A DNA stretch of 64,000 nt from Physella acuta (Eukaryota; Mollusca; Gastropoda; Physidae). Made by a program: the position numbers and the translations under genes. This document shows, piece after piece, positions 20,965-33,300 of this stretch. The stretch is from assembly GCF_028476545.1 (NCBI RefSeq), contig NW_026731683.1, positions 1,140,501 through 1,204,500 of the forward strand, written 5' to 3'. Each line of letters starts with the position of its first letter. The stretch's first letter is position 1. The notes beneath the pieces are model-generated. The model ran no database searches. It was given only the letters and a program-made list of their open reading frames with translations, and was not told the DNA's origin.

Positions 20965-23271
20965 TACTCATGTACTATAATTTGCATATAACTTTTAAAA
21001 ATACTAATTAGTTTTAATGCAACATTCTGACATTGAAATATATGTGTACATTGTTTTTCAATACTATACAAAATACTGTTTTTAAATCTTTATTTTAATA
21101 GACTTAATAACACATCAGGGATATTGTCACCTTGTAAAGTGTGATAATTTATTATCAAGTAAACTCTGATATTGATAATTATAATTTTTAAAGTGTGTAA
21201 ATAATATTTGTACACAAAAAAAGTACAAGTTCTGACCATGAATCTCATACTTAAGTCAGAGGTATGCTGTTAACTTATGACTTAAATTTATATAAATTTT
21301 GATAACTAGTTGCTAATACTTTTTTAAAAATATCTTAATATGATGATTGTTTTATCAGTTCATTCATTTTCCAAATGTTGTATTAAAATCACATTATTTC
21401 AATGCTGTAAATTAATATACCGGTTTATTCTATTACATGCTGTTGTTTTACCTTCTGAGAAATGAGCATTTTCTAAACATCGTAACATTATTTATTTGTT
21501 TTCATTATTGAGCTTGACCCATCTCAAGTTCAATTTTTAACATGGGTATTTTGTAAAAATCCATGATTTTTACAATGTGTATCAGTTATATGCAAAAATA
21601 TATGTATGCAATATAGTTAGTCTTTCAGAACAGTTATTCAGACTTTTGAGTTTGTCATTAGTTGTCATAGTATATGTAAAGATTTAAAAAAGAGAAAAAT
21701 TTGTCTGTATTAATATTTTATAAATATAATTTCTACTTGTTATAATTTTTAAAGAATCGTTTACTGTTTGAACAAATTATGTTTCTTCTGTTTAAAAAAA
21801 CACTTAACTGTATTGATTCTGTTTTTTTTTTTTAAATTATTCATAACTAAAAAAAAACTATTCAGCGATGGCTATATTCATCCAATGTTTAAGGTATGCT
21901 TTCTAGAGAAATAACAAAAAATACACATAGACTTTTTTGAGGATCACTGTACGGGATATATTTTTGTCTTTTTTTAAAAACAAATATTTTAAAAATTTAT
22001 TTTAGTGTTCAGTAATGTCCCAAAATACTTGTCAATATCATAAGTAAACTAAAACACAAAATTCCATTTTATATGACCAAAAAGTTCTTATGCTTTTAAA
22101 ATTGGTTCTTTTTATTATCATGTTCAAAAGTCAATGTCATAAGTGCCTTGTGTGTTTATATTATGAACGGAACCATGAATTTATATTTTTGTACTGTGTT
22201 ATAAACCATGTTTTAACAAAATCTTAGTCAATCTTTGTACAATCTTATTATTCAAATGTTTTTAAATTTTTTTAAAAATTAGGCAGAACTGTTGAACAGT
22301 TTGATTCTTTTTTTAAGTAACTCTGGAAACTTTATATATTTCAGGTAAAATAGAAGTAAAAGATGAAAATCATTTTTAGTGTATGCAAGTCACTTTTAAT
22401 TAATCGTTTACTTTTTTTTAAAATAATTTAACAGTTTGGGAAGTTTTTAAAAAATTTTCTAATTATTCCACATTCTATTTTCTCTAAAGTGTCAAACTCA
22501 CGGGGTTATTCTATTTCTATCAATTTAATTAAGAACGACTACCACGTAAAAATTTTGGTCTGCATGTTCTAATGATTATCTCTCTTTATTCCAACAACTT
22601 GCCTAATATACACAAACCCCAATACATTTCTTTGTAGGCCCAAGTTAACGTGTTTTTTTACTAGTATTTGAATTCTTAGTAACAAATATCCATTAATTTG
22701 AAATTAATTTTTACTTTTGTATGATTTGCATACAAATAATTTGTGTGTGTGTGTTTATATATATATGTGTATATATATACATACATAATAAATCTTTTTT
22801 ATTACTTAATCTCTTCCTAATAACCATAACAATTTAAATTCTTACATTTTATGCTGCTGTTTGTTTCACACTGTTCTATTTGATAATTTTTTCTATAAGG
22901 CATAAAATTTCCTTCCTTAACTAAATGACATTGTTCTGAAGTCATTTTTATGCCGCATAAAACAAGTGCTGATGTTTTCATGCAGAAACAAAACAGCAGT
23001 GTTGAAATCCACTTTGTTATGGAATGTTGATTAATGTTTTTATTGTTGGCTTTACCTAACATGTAAATAATTAAGTAGGCGGTAAAAATGTTACAATATG
23101 ATGTTTTATATGTTGAAGTTCTTATTAAAATTCATGAAATATGTTACGTATATGTGTTTTGTGTACACACTAAAGACAGTTATATATGGTGGATCTTCAA
23201 GAGGTACTGACTGCTTCATAATCTCTTGATAATCAAGTGAAAGATTCAGATCATTGAATCAGCCTGTATTA
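20965..23271. other. AT-rich region downstream of NSE4 (3' UTR of unknown extent)
   Basis: Very T/A-rich sequence without exon-like frames. An AATAAA at 22787-22792 next to a TATATA/TGTGTG stretch (22740-22790) is one possible distal poly(A) site, but the composition makes hexamers common. The minus-strand 81-codon frame at 22817-23062 has no recognisable features. Confidence 0.4.
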
Positions 23272-23526
23272 AAGTAAAAAGTAAAGTTCCCTTTTCAAAC
23301 GTGATGGTCTATGGGGCAAGTAAATTATTCACCAGTCTCTGTGATCTCGGATTATGAAAGGAATAGTGTGGTTAACACTATACCCAGCCGCCTTTACTTT
23401 CCCTAACATGATTAAGGTACCCATCAGAATTGGGTGAACTCATGGAAGTTTGACTGACTTGAACCTTGACTCAAACTCGAGGCTATTAGGTTTGCAATCA
23501 GGCTCTCTACAGCTAGGCCACGTCGT
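23272..23526 (-). repeat. tRNA-derived SINE copy, full length
   Basis: The tail 'AAAGTAAAAAGTAAAGTTCC', body blocks 'GTGGTTAACACTATACCCAG' and 'CATCAGAATTGGGTGAACTC', and a tRNA-like head ending CAGCTAGGCCACGTCG are all present. The following 23527-23865 is unremarkable non-coding DNA. Confidence 0.9.
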
Positions 23527-23865
23527 ACCTGGGCTGTATAAATTAAGACTTTATTTCTTTTGGTATCTTTCTTGAGTGTCTTGGATTGTACCAGATATTC
23601 TTCTATACATTAATGGATGTACATTTTTCAGCTGCATACCCAAGAAATTACTAGAAGGGCTTAGACTAAAAAATACATAACCAAAACAAAAATGTTGCCT
23701 GCCAAGGGTAGGCTACTCTCCACATACTAAATCTTGTCTAGTCTTCAGCAGCCTTTTATGGTTCCATTTTATTGCTTTTCTATTTGGTCTACATGTGTGA
23801 TTTCTCTAGCCCAATTTGTCTACAATACATCCAGCTTAAGTTGCTAGTCGTAGTTTCGAATATTT

Positions 23866-25845
23866 GCAAACATTCAAGTTGAAGAGAAACATTTTTTCTT
23901 GCTCTGTCTGTTTCAGATGTTTGTAAACAGATGTTTTTATACTTTTAAGTTAACTCTATTCTTGCTCTATCTCAGAGGCGTCGTGAAGCAGGGGCGGGGG
24001 GTGCTGACCACACCGGGTGACACCATTTAAGGGGGTGACTCCAAAACAAAACCTATAGAAATATATAGAATAATTATACTTTTTGCCAGTTTAATGAATG
24101 GCTAATTAGAATTTAAGTACACATTGACGATCCCAACAGGGGGGGGGGGGGGAGAGTTGACGTAAACATGCAAATTATACAGAAAACAATGCTGCATCTA
24201 GCTGTTTTAACAATCGACTATAGATAAGCATCGTTGGTATAAACTGTGATCACTTTAAAGCTATTACCAGGGGGGGGGGGGGGGGTGACTCCAACTGCAA
24301 ATTAATAGGCGGAGTCAATTAAAGTGCGCACTAATATATAGCCTACAATTATTTAATTTAATTTTTTTTTTAGGTGCCGCACCGAGTAACACCCGACCTA
24401 TCGACGCCAATGCTCTATGTGTTTCAGATGTTTGTAAACGTTCAAGTTGAAGAGAAACTCTTTTCTTGCTCTATGTGTTTCAGATATTTGTAAACTTTCA
24501 AGTCGAAGAGAAACTATTTTCTTTCTCTATGTGTTTCAGATGTTTGTAAACTTCCAAGTTGAAGAGAAACTATTTTCTTTCTCTATGTTTTAGATGTTTG
24601 TAAACTTTCAAGTTGAAGAGAAACTATTTTCTTTCTCTATGTGTTTCAGATGTTTGTAAACTTCCAAGTTGAAGAGAAACTATTTTCTTTCTCTATGTGT
24701 TTCAGATGTTTGTAAACTTTCAAGTTGAAGAGAAACGCTTTCCTTGCTCTATGTGTTTCAGATGTTTGTAAAATTTCAAGTTGAAGAGAAACTATTTTCT
24801 TTCTCTATGTGTTTCAGATGTTTGTAAACTTCCAAGTTGAAGAGAAACTATTTTCTTTCTCTATGTGTTTCAGATGTTTGTAAACTTTCAAGTTGAGGAG
24901 AAACTCTTTTCTTGCTCTATGTGTTTCAGATGTTTGTAAACTTTCAAGTTGCAGAGAATCTTTTTTCTTGCTCTGTGTGTTTCAGTTGTTTGTAAACTTC
25001 CAAGTTGAAGAGAAAAGCTTTTCTTGCTCTATGTGTTTCAGATGTTTGTAGATTTTCAAGTTGAAGAGAAACGCTTTTCTTGCTCTATGTGTTTCAGTTG
25101 TTTGTAAACTTTCAAGTTGAAGAGAAACGCTTTTCTTGCTCTATGTGTTTCAGATGTTTGTAAACTTTCAAGTTGAAGAGAAACTATTTTCTTGCTCTAT
25201 GTGTTTCAGATGTTTGTAAACGTTCAAGTTGAAGAGAAACGCTTTTCTTGCTCTATGTGTTTCAGATGTTTGTAAACTTCCAAGTTGAAGAGAAACTATT
25301 TTCTTTCTCTATGTGTTTCAGATGTTTGTAAACTTTCAAGTTGAAGAGAAACGCTTTCCATGCTCTATGTGGTTCAGATGTTTGTAAAATTTCAAGTTGA
25401 AGAGAAACTATTTTCTTTCTCTATGTGTTTCAGATGTTTGTAAACTTTCAAGTTGAAGAGAAACTATTTTCTTTCTCTATGTGTTTCAGATGTTTGTAAA
25501 CTTTCAAGTTGAGGAGAAACTCTTTTCTTGCTCTATGTGTTTCAGATGTTTGTAAACTTTCAAGTTGAAGAGAAACGCTTTTCTTGCTCTATGTGTTTCA
25601 GATGTTTGTAAACTTTCAAGTTGAAGAGAAACGCTTTTCTTGCTCTATGTGTTTCAGATGTTTGTAAACTTCCAAGTTGAAGAGAAACTCTTTTCTTGCT
25701 CTATGTGTTTCAGATGTTTGTAAACTTTCAAGTTGAAGAGAAACGCTTTTCTTGCTCTATGTGTTTCAGATGTTTTGCTCTATGTGTTTCAGATGTTTGT
25801 AAACTTTCAAGTTGAAGAGAAACGCTTTTCTTGCTCCATTGCTCT
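23866..25845 (+). repeat. 56-bp tandem array, about 26 copies, split by a DNA element
   Basis: The unit begins GATGTTTGTAAACTTTCAAG, continues TTGAAGAGAAAC, and closes TTTTCTTGCTCTATGTGTTT before CAG. Copies run from 24413 to about 25845 with a 56-bp period (for example GATG at 25601 and 25657). Diverged units lie at 23866-23972, to the left of an inserted 440-bp element. Two subtypes alternate (GCTTTTCTTGCTC and TATTTTCTTTCTC). Every unit ends in a pyrimidine tract plus CAG, the form of a 3' splice site. The final unit runs into unique exon-like sequence. Confidence 0.95.
23973..24412. mobile_element. 'GGTGTCACC' family DNA element inserted in the 56-bp array
   Basis: Starts CAGAGGCGTCGTGAAGCAG and ends ACCCGACCTATCGACGCCAATG. 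CTCTATCT on the left and CTCTATGT on the right (7 of 8 identical) are copies of the array's own CTCTATGT, so the element landed inside a monomer and made an 8-bp hAT-type duplication. The 440-bp interior carries G runs and no transposase. Confidence 0.78.
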
Positions 25846-25892
25846 CTTCCACGCCGCAGACAAGGGACTTAAAAAGCTACATGACCCTGCCG
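25793..25892 (+). other. exon-like segment at the end of the 56-bp array, unrecognised
   Basis: After the last GTGTTTCAG the frame begins ATGTTTGTAAAC, reads 'VNFQVEEKRFSCS' from the last monomer, then the unique 'IALFHAADKGLKKLHDPA', and reaches GCCG|GTAAAG, a good donor, at 25892/25893. The unique part has balanced, protein-like composition. I do not recognise the family and found no partner exon. Alternatives are a decayed exon or a chance frame. The flanking 25893-26392 shows no clear continuation. Confidence 0.3.
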
Positions 25893-26392
25893 GTAAAGTT
25901 TCATTGTTAAATAATTATTTCTTTTTAATCTGAGATTTACAGCTGTTCCCATTCATTGATTAAAACTTTATTAAAAGCCGACTGATGCATTTAACCATTA
26001 CCTCTGTGATTTCTGGTGGGCGGGGCAGCCTGGCCTGGCTTCCCTTTTCTCCTAATAGTCGCCGTAACCTCGTCCGTCTCAGCTGTTGTTCATTTGACGA
26101 AAAGATAAACAATACGAATCAAAAGGTTTCAATATTAAAAATTGTCATTGTGTAATTGAGGGTAGAGAACACGGGCTCGCCTCCACTGAAAGCGTGTGCG
26201 CCAGGGCAAGAGCTGATAAAATACATGGGAGAACTCTTTGATCAGTTTCTCATTTGCCTGTGTGTATATTGACTCAGGGGCTGCCCTGCCCTATACGTCT
26301 TAGGCAGGATCTAACGGCCCCCAAAAAAACCGTATTGTTCTTTGTTTCTCTTTGCTTCCCATTTTTTTATGAGCTCCTAAGTCCATTGTCTT

Positions 26393-26651
26393 AGTAAACC
26401 GTTTTTTAAAGTTACTTTTCCTTTCTACCTAACCAAATAATTAGTATAGGACCGTCAGCTGTTTCCTTAGTCAAACCATTACTATGAACGTGTTTGTTGT
26501 TTTATATCATAAACTATACTGTGTAGTAAACCGTTTTTAAGTGACTTTTCCTTTCTACCTAACCAAATAGTATAGGACCGTCAGCTGTTTCCATAGTCAA
26601 ACCATTACTATGAACGTGTTTGTTGTTTTATATCATAAACTATACTGTGTA
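26393..26651. repeat. two-copy tandem duplication, about 127 bp per copy
   Basis: From 'AGTAAACCGTTTTT' to 'ATAAACTATACTGTGT' the sequence occurs twice with small indels only (the first copy has an extra AATT and TA). The high identity implies a recent event. Confidence 0.93.
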
Positions 26652-27129
26652 GTAACCTATGCAAGAAACACGTTCTTTCTTATCTAAAACTGAACAATTT
26701 ATGTATGACGTTATAATCTATCGTTTTTGTAATAGCTCTACAACATCCTTATCGTAACTACTGTTCAAATTTTAACATTGGCTCCGTGTTAACAGAGGGT
26801 ATATTAGATTGTTTGCTACTTACTAGGATACATTCTTCTATAGATATAGGCTAAACGTATCAAATATTTAGCCAATGTACTCTGATAAACTGTTTTGTAA
26901 CTACCCCGTCCTTTTATCAGTTCTCGAAACTTTTCCACAAATGATAGAACTAACTTTAGCTACTTCTGTAGTCTTCATAAACCTGTCAATCATAGGTTGG
27001 TAAAACTAAACTTTTTCACAATTCAGCTTTTGTAATCGTCATACAGTTATAAATTTTCTGTTCTTATAAGTATGGTATTGCTCACTATTCTCATCACCAG
27101 TGGCTAGACTGTACCAAAACTTTGAATTA

Positions 27130-27745
27130 GATTTATCTGAGGGCTCCACTTTCAGCACTAGCTATCTGCGGTCTCTCCCTGTCTCTCCCTTACCCTATGT
27201 TGACTCCTAGATTGACTCCACTTTCAACACTATCTATAGCCTCTCCCGTACCCCATGGTGACTCCTAGATTGACTCCACTTTCAACACTATCTGTAGCCT
27301 CTCTCTTACACCATGGTGACTCCTAGATTGACTCCACTTTCAACACTATCTGTAGCCTCTCTCTTACACCATGGTGACTCCTAGATTGACTCCACTTTCA
27401 ACACTATCTGTAGCCTCTCTCTTACACCATAGTGACTCCTAGATTGGCTCCACTTTCAACACTATCTGTAGCCTCTCTCTTACACCATAGTGACTCCTAG
27501 ATTGGCTCCACTTTCAACACTATCTGTAGCCTCTCTCTTACACCATAGTGACTCCTAGATTGGCTCCACTTTCAACACTAGCTATCTGTAGCCTCTTCTG
27601 TACCCCATGTTGACTCCTAGATTGGCTCCACTTTCAACACTATCTATAGCCTCCTCTGTACCCCATAGTGACTCCTAGATTGGCTCCACTTTCAATACTA
27701 GTTGTCTGTAGCCTCTCCCGTACCCTATGTTGACTCTAGAATCGG
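27130..27745. repeat. 58-bp tandem array, about 10 copies
   Basis: The unit 'TGACTCCTAGATTG(A/G)CTCC' with 'ACTTTCAACACTATCTGTAG' and 'CCTCTCTCTTACACCAT' repeats with exact 58-bp spacing in the middle (27201, 27259, 27317). Outer copies are degenerate. Confidence 0.95.
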
Positions 27746-29764
27746 CTCCACTGTCTTCAAATCCCAATTGTTTTTCTCAAGTTAAAAAAGTTCAGCCTTT
27801 TAGAGATTAAACTTGACCTAGTTATAGATGCAATGAACCAACCTAAAATGGCTGCAGTTTTCTATCAGAACGGCTTGATATTATTTTTTTTATCCCTTTC
27901 AAGTTATGAAAATCTGGCCAGAAGAAATGTTGATTCGATTTAGCACACTCAACTAGCCGGGCTTCGTGACGCGTGCAGCATTTTCCTACAGGTCTGCTCA
28001 AGCATCTAGTCACCCCTTTCTTTCTTTTCTAGTCCAACTTTCTTTAGTCTCTATGGGGACATTACTCGCTCGTAACTTTTATTACCCATGTTAAAAAAGA
28101 TAGCCTACCCTCACCCAGGTTTTCCTCACCTCGCTAGCTACCAAACTACTTGAAAAATTGGAGGTGAAATAGATTTAGCAGTTACGAATAAAAATATTGA
28201 CATTCAAATATAGGCCTAGAACACTCGGTTGGATTTTTTTGGAGTGGGGGGGGGGTGCAATAAACTGCTTAGTTACCTTTCTGGGCCATTGAAGTTTTTC
28301 TGTTTACTTCCGGTATAGAAATCTACCTCACTGGCATAGGCAAAGGGTGTTGGAAGGGGAAAAAAAAGGGGGGGGGGGAGTTTAACCGACAAAATAAAAC
28401 GTGTCTTACGTTAAAGTACTGCTGTTACTGTAATGCTTGGTTGAATTATATTGTGTCTATCACTCGAATAAAGGTTAATTTAAGACCCATCTTCTCAATT
28501 TATTTAGCAATCCATTAAAAATAATCGGTTAAGTCATCGTTTAAATATGATTTGCAACACAAAAGCTATTTTTAATTAAATTAGCTAATTGAAGTTTAAA
28601 ATAATACAATTTGAAACAAAGTCGAGTAAAAGGTTTCATTACACTGGGCACTAATAACACCAGGATATGTGTTGGCGGTTAGGTGCTGTGATCTATTGTC
28701 GAACTCGAGCCCTAATTGAGACTTTTCCCTTATCTACGAAACGCGTTACAGCGAAGACTGTCTGTGGGGGTGTGCGAGCAGTGTAGCATGACATACGGCA
28801 CACTTCATCATTTGGGTGCCTGTCGTTCACTCCTACGCACAAGTATTTGTGTAAGTCGACTCTTCAGCTGTTGATCTATCGTACCATTCAGCGGGCTTTT
28901 AAAGTCACGCTTCGTCACACATCACCCTCCTACCCACCCCATCCGCATCACCACTCCACCACAACTCAATGAACGTAACAACGCATGACTTGCTCCAGTA
29001 GACATGTAAAGGGAAGCGGATGTATGTTTTCTATAAAAGGTCAACGGAAGTTGACTTACTTCCGTTCATAAAATTCTCCTAAAAAAACGTGTTGTATGCC
29101 ATACGACAAAACATGAGTAATTGGCTACAAAATCCCAACTTGGACAAGTTTGACGTAACTAAATTTTATGGATTAAAGGACTAATGCGAAAATATATTCC
29201 GCGTTCATTAAATTTTACAAACAGCATTATTGATTTTATTGTTTTTGAATCATCTATATTATATATTTTTGTAGTATTTAGATGGATAGTTTTTTGTAAG
29301 AATAAAATGTTCGGTGTTACCGAATTGCCCATAAATTTACCTCATCTAAGTTTATTTTCTCTTTTCCGCCTGTCTAAAGCTCTTGACCCGATAAGGTCAA
29401 CTAAACAATAGTGTTCTCTAAAGAAACGCTCATAGTTCATGGAGTAGTTTGATATGTTATTGTTAGCCAACATAGGTCATATAGTTAATGTGGTAAGCAG
29501 CGTTTCAGTGTAAGGAGAGGTACCCAATGTTTATTTGACAATAGTCATCATAGTTGCTCTTGAGTGTTTTGAGATGTTGTTATGATCGTGCGCTTATCCA
29601 ACACCCGTACTATAGACGTGTCCGGTTAAAATAAGTTATCTCGAGAACCTGCACAGTGTTATAGACAACTTCCACCAGGGTTGTAGACGTGTATCCATAA
29701 AATAAGATATCTCGAGAGCTTGCACTAGTGCTGTAGAGTAGACGTGCTAAGTTAAAAATACACT
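27746..29764. other. non-coding, no recognisable gene
   Basis: Mixed-composition sequence with G runs at 28244-28255 and 28369-28378, and a somewhat GC-richer stretch 28740-28990. The 75-codon frame at 29184-29411 has no domain features. Confidence 0.45.
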
Positions 29765-30325
29765 TTCTATTTGTGTTACATGTGTGGGTTTTGTGTATAC
29801 ACTATGTGTTGTTCTACGTATAGTTCTATATGTAGTTGTATGTGTAGTTCTGTGTGTAGGTCAATGTGTTGTTATATGTGTAATTTCTTTATGTGCAGTT
29901 CTGTGTGAGGTTCTATATGTAGTTCTATGTGTGATGGTTCTGTTTTGTTCTATTTGTGATTGTATGTGTGGTTGTGGGCGTGTGTTTTATGTATGACCTA
30001 TGTGTAATTGGTCTATGTGTAGTTCTAAGTGTAGGTCTATGTATAGTCTTGTGTATAGTTCAATGTGTTGTACTATGTGTAATTGTTCTGTGTGGTTCTG
30101 TGTGTGATTGTAATGTGTTGTTCTATGTGTAATTGCATTTGTGGTGTATGTGTGGTTTTATTTGTGGTTGTATGCGTATGTTCTATGTGTGATTCTATAC
30201 GTTGTTTATATGTGGTTCTATATGTGGTCTATGTTTGGTTCTATGTGTGGTCTATTCGTGTTTTATGTGCGCTTCTATGTGTGGTGTATGGTCTATGTGT
30301 GGTTTTGTGTGTGGTTCTAGCGAGT
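29765..30325. repeat. GT-rich degenerate minisatellite
   Basis: Imperfect units of about 15-20 bp around 'TGTGT(A/G)GTTCTATGTG'. The valine/cysteine-rich open frames across it are repeat artefacts. Confidence 0.9.
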
Positions 30326-31654
30326 TCATGTCACGAACATATTTAACTTTAGCTCGCGCATGCAGTTCAACAACATAGGTTAAGCCCCTCCGTGTTTGCG
30401 GTTAATCTCTACACAAATCGTGTCTACGTAATGGGCTTTTGTTGTCGGCGTGGGCTTCAGTGCACAATTTTTTTACCCCCTTGAATGACACGGAACTAAT
30501 TTATCACTTCTCAACACGGAGTACCTCCTTGTGAATGGCTCCTGTTGCAAATCTCAGGCAGATGCCTATCGTCTGCTTCTCCTTCACCGCGGCCCATCAC
30601 GTGACGATGGATCAATCTACTGTTGACCTAAATCTCTCTTAAGACGGAACGTGCGCGCCTCGGTACTTGAAATCTCGTCTCAAATCTCGCCGATGCCCGC
30701 CGTATAAAAACAAAGTTGTCGTTGCCTGATGTGCATGGCTGTCAGTACGAAGTGGCGGCGACACACGGCCACGCTAAGATTGGGGCTATCTCGCGCGCTT
30801 CTCGCCATAAACACGGTACGCTAGGCACCCGCTATTCTGTTCTATCTACCCTACAACAACCAAGCTGTGTCAGAAAGGACCAACGTCAGGGGGGACTCGA
30901 AAGGGTTGTTGTTATTTTTTTTACCGGGCATAAGAGTTTAGAGATTGTCGGTGCTTTATATGTTTACATCTGCTTCTTAAGAGGACTGCTCTTTTGCTTG
31001 GTCGTCCGACCAAAGGCAGTTCACCCGTTGTTTAGGAAAGCTGAAGAGGAAATCTGACTTGTTGAGAAGTTGTGTTATTGTACTTAAGTCCAGCGTTTAT
31101 TTACAGTATTGGCCAGCTGTGTCTAGGGCCGCCATTCCACGACACGAGGCCGCGCATGCGCGGGGTACGTGCGTACCTCGTCATCAAAAGACGTACATTT
31201 CAAGTTAATCCTCGTAAACTATATTTTTATTGGTGACTTGCCAGCTTGCCACGTGACTGCTCGCTAAACCGTCTTAAGAAGCCGCGGGTGCATTCTAGAT
31301 GCGAGCAGCCTGGTCCTTTATCGTTGATTGACTTTAACTTTCTTCCCCGTTTCAAACGGTGTTTGTCTTAAGCGGGGCCAGGTACAGCCACGCCGACACC
31401 ACATATAGCATTGTTGGCCACGTGGGCAGCCTACACGTGGTGGAAACTATTTCTATTTCTCCTCGCTCCGCTGGCCTTTTGTTCCGTGCTTCGTGAGAAA
31501 CAATAATTTGAAAAAAGTGCTCACCAACAATGAAATCTATACTTTATATAAAAATAGCATTTTTCCTTTTTTTTCTGCTTATAGCAAATCCATTCATACA
31601 GAAGGCTATATTGTTTACATAGGCCTACATTTTAATACGAATGATGGACAAAAA

Positions 31655-31656
<2 letters not shown>
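30326..31656. other. CpG-richer single-copy-looking block
   Basis: CG dinucleotides are much denser here (30540-31470) than in the surrounding AT-rich DNA. The block holds palindromic CACGTG (31420-31425 area) and several CACGTGAC E-box-like sites. The 113-codon frame at 30716-31057 has no recognisable domain. It could be a promoter or enhancer of a gene whose exons I could not identify. Confidence 0.35.
30703..30710 (+). promoter_or_regulatory. possible TATA box in a CpG-rich block
   Basis: TATAAAAA stands out in locally GC-rich sequence (CCCGCCGTATAAAAACAAAG), unlike the many TATA matches in AT-rich DNA. No downstream gene is identified, so this is only suggestive. Confidence 0.3.
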
Positions 31657-31657
<1 letters not shown>

Positions 31658-31727
<70 letters not shown>

Positions 31728-31747
31728 CATACATATATATATAGGTA
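31658..31747. repeat. (TA)n microsatellite
   Basis: TA run followed by CATACATACATATATATATA. The next kilobase, 31748-32829, includes a moderately GC-rich stretch (32100-32520) with a 92-codon minus-strand frame that has no recognisable features. Confidence 0.97.
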
Positions 31748-32829
31748 TATATATAAAAGGAACCTACATTACTGGTAAATATTATGAACATTAAATCAGC
31801 ATTCTACTACAACGAAATTGTACGATAGCCTCGATTACGGATGTCAACCTTGTAGAAAAAATATGCCGAATACAAAAAAAAAGAGATAATGGACTTTTTT
31901 TTTTGGTTTAAATTAATGTGCCCTCAGGTTAAAACCTATTCATCCATAAAATTTTAAGAAAATATTGTTAGGAATGCTCGCCTCTATTATTTAAACAAGC
32001 CCTGGCCTACTTCTCGCAGGGGGCGGTGGTCAAAAGATGAACAAATTTTACGTTGCGCTTTTTATACAACCTGCTATGGGGACCAGGAATCAAGCAATAG
32101 ATTTAGACCCAGCTGGCGTTAAAACCCAGTTGGGTGTGAGTTAAGACTCGGGTTTAGGGTTTTGATGGATTCAATGCGGGTCTCCCCGTCCCGGGGACTG
32201 GCCAAGCATGGGGCTCCCCGTGTTCTGACCCAGTGTTTCAACCCACCCATGCATCGGTTGCTTGTACCACTGTTTTTAGTTGCTGATGCTCGACTTTGAA
32301 TTAGCTGGGACATGTGTGGATGCAACGTAAGCGGACGTAATACCAGTCGTCTTTGTTGTGTTTGACTCTGAAGTGCATGTGTTTTAGTCGTCTGCAAGAC
32401 ATGGTGGTGAACGCATCACGGGTCACGATACGTCCTCCACACCTGAAGGCACACGGCACCACCGGGTCTGATCCTACCTGACCTGGTTCCCCGACACTAA
32501 TTGACAGGCCCCCTTAACGGATATGACACACATTTTACGTACTTAACCCTGGCTTTTATTTGTTGAGGTATTTGAAAATAAATCGTGGAAACACTCGACA
32601 TTGTGGTAGTTGGTCGACTAGGCCGGGTTCCAGTTAACGCATCGTGTGCAATGTCAGTCTGATTAGCCGTACCATAAATGAACTTATTCAAACACTGACA
32701 AGTCACTATCGCAAGGGGCGTCAATGTCGTCGTCTTGGTATTTGGTGACTTTTACATCCTTTGTAAGAACCGACAGTTCCACATTACACTTTGTGAGACG
32801 CCTTTTTTTGTGCGTATCACCTTTGTACT

Positions 32830-33300
32830 AACGAGTGCGTACTACCTTTATAGTGCCTATCACCTTATAGTTCGTATCATCTTTATAGTGCGTATGACCT
32901 TTATAGTGCGTATCACCTTTATAGTGCGTATCACCTTTATAGTGCGTATCACCTTTATAGCGCGTATCACCCTTATAGTGCGTATCACCTTTGTACTAAC
33001 GTGTGCGTACTACCTTTATAGTGCCTATCACCTTATAGTTCGTATCATCTTTGTAGTGCGTATGACCTTTATAGTGCGTATCACCTTTATAGTGCGTATC
33101 CCCTTTATAGCGCGTATCACCCTTGTAGTGCGTATCACCTTTGTACTAACGTGTGCGTATCATCTTTGTACTAACATGTGCGTATCACCTTTATAGTGCA
33201 TATTACCTTTATAGTGCGTATCACCTTTATTGTGCATATCACTTTTATAATGCGTATCACCTTTATAGTGCGTATCACCTTTGTACTAACGTGTTCATAT
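32830..33300. repeat. 18-bp minisatellite with about 167-bp higher-order period
   Basis: The unit CGTATCACCTTTATAGTG is repeated. The longer motif 'GTACTAACG(A/T)GTGCGTACT' followed by the same order of variants occurs at about 32826 and again about 167 bp on. The 'RITFIV' reading frame is an artefact. Confidence 0.95.

Noticed and set aside
30716-31057. 113-codon plus-strand frame in the CpG-rich block
   Set aside because: No recognisable domain; composition typical of random translation of GC-richer DNA.
32735-33196. 153-codon frame with repeated 'VRITFI', membrane-protein-like
   Set aside because: Product of the 18-bp minisatellite; hydrophobicity is a by-product of T-rich codons.
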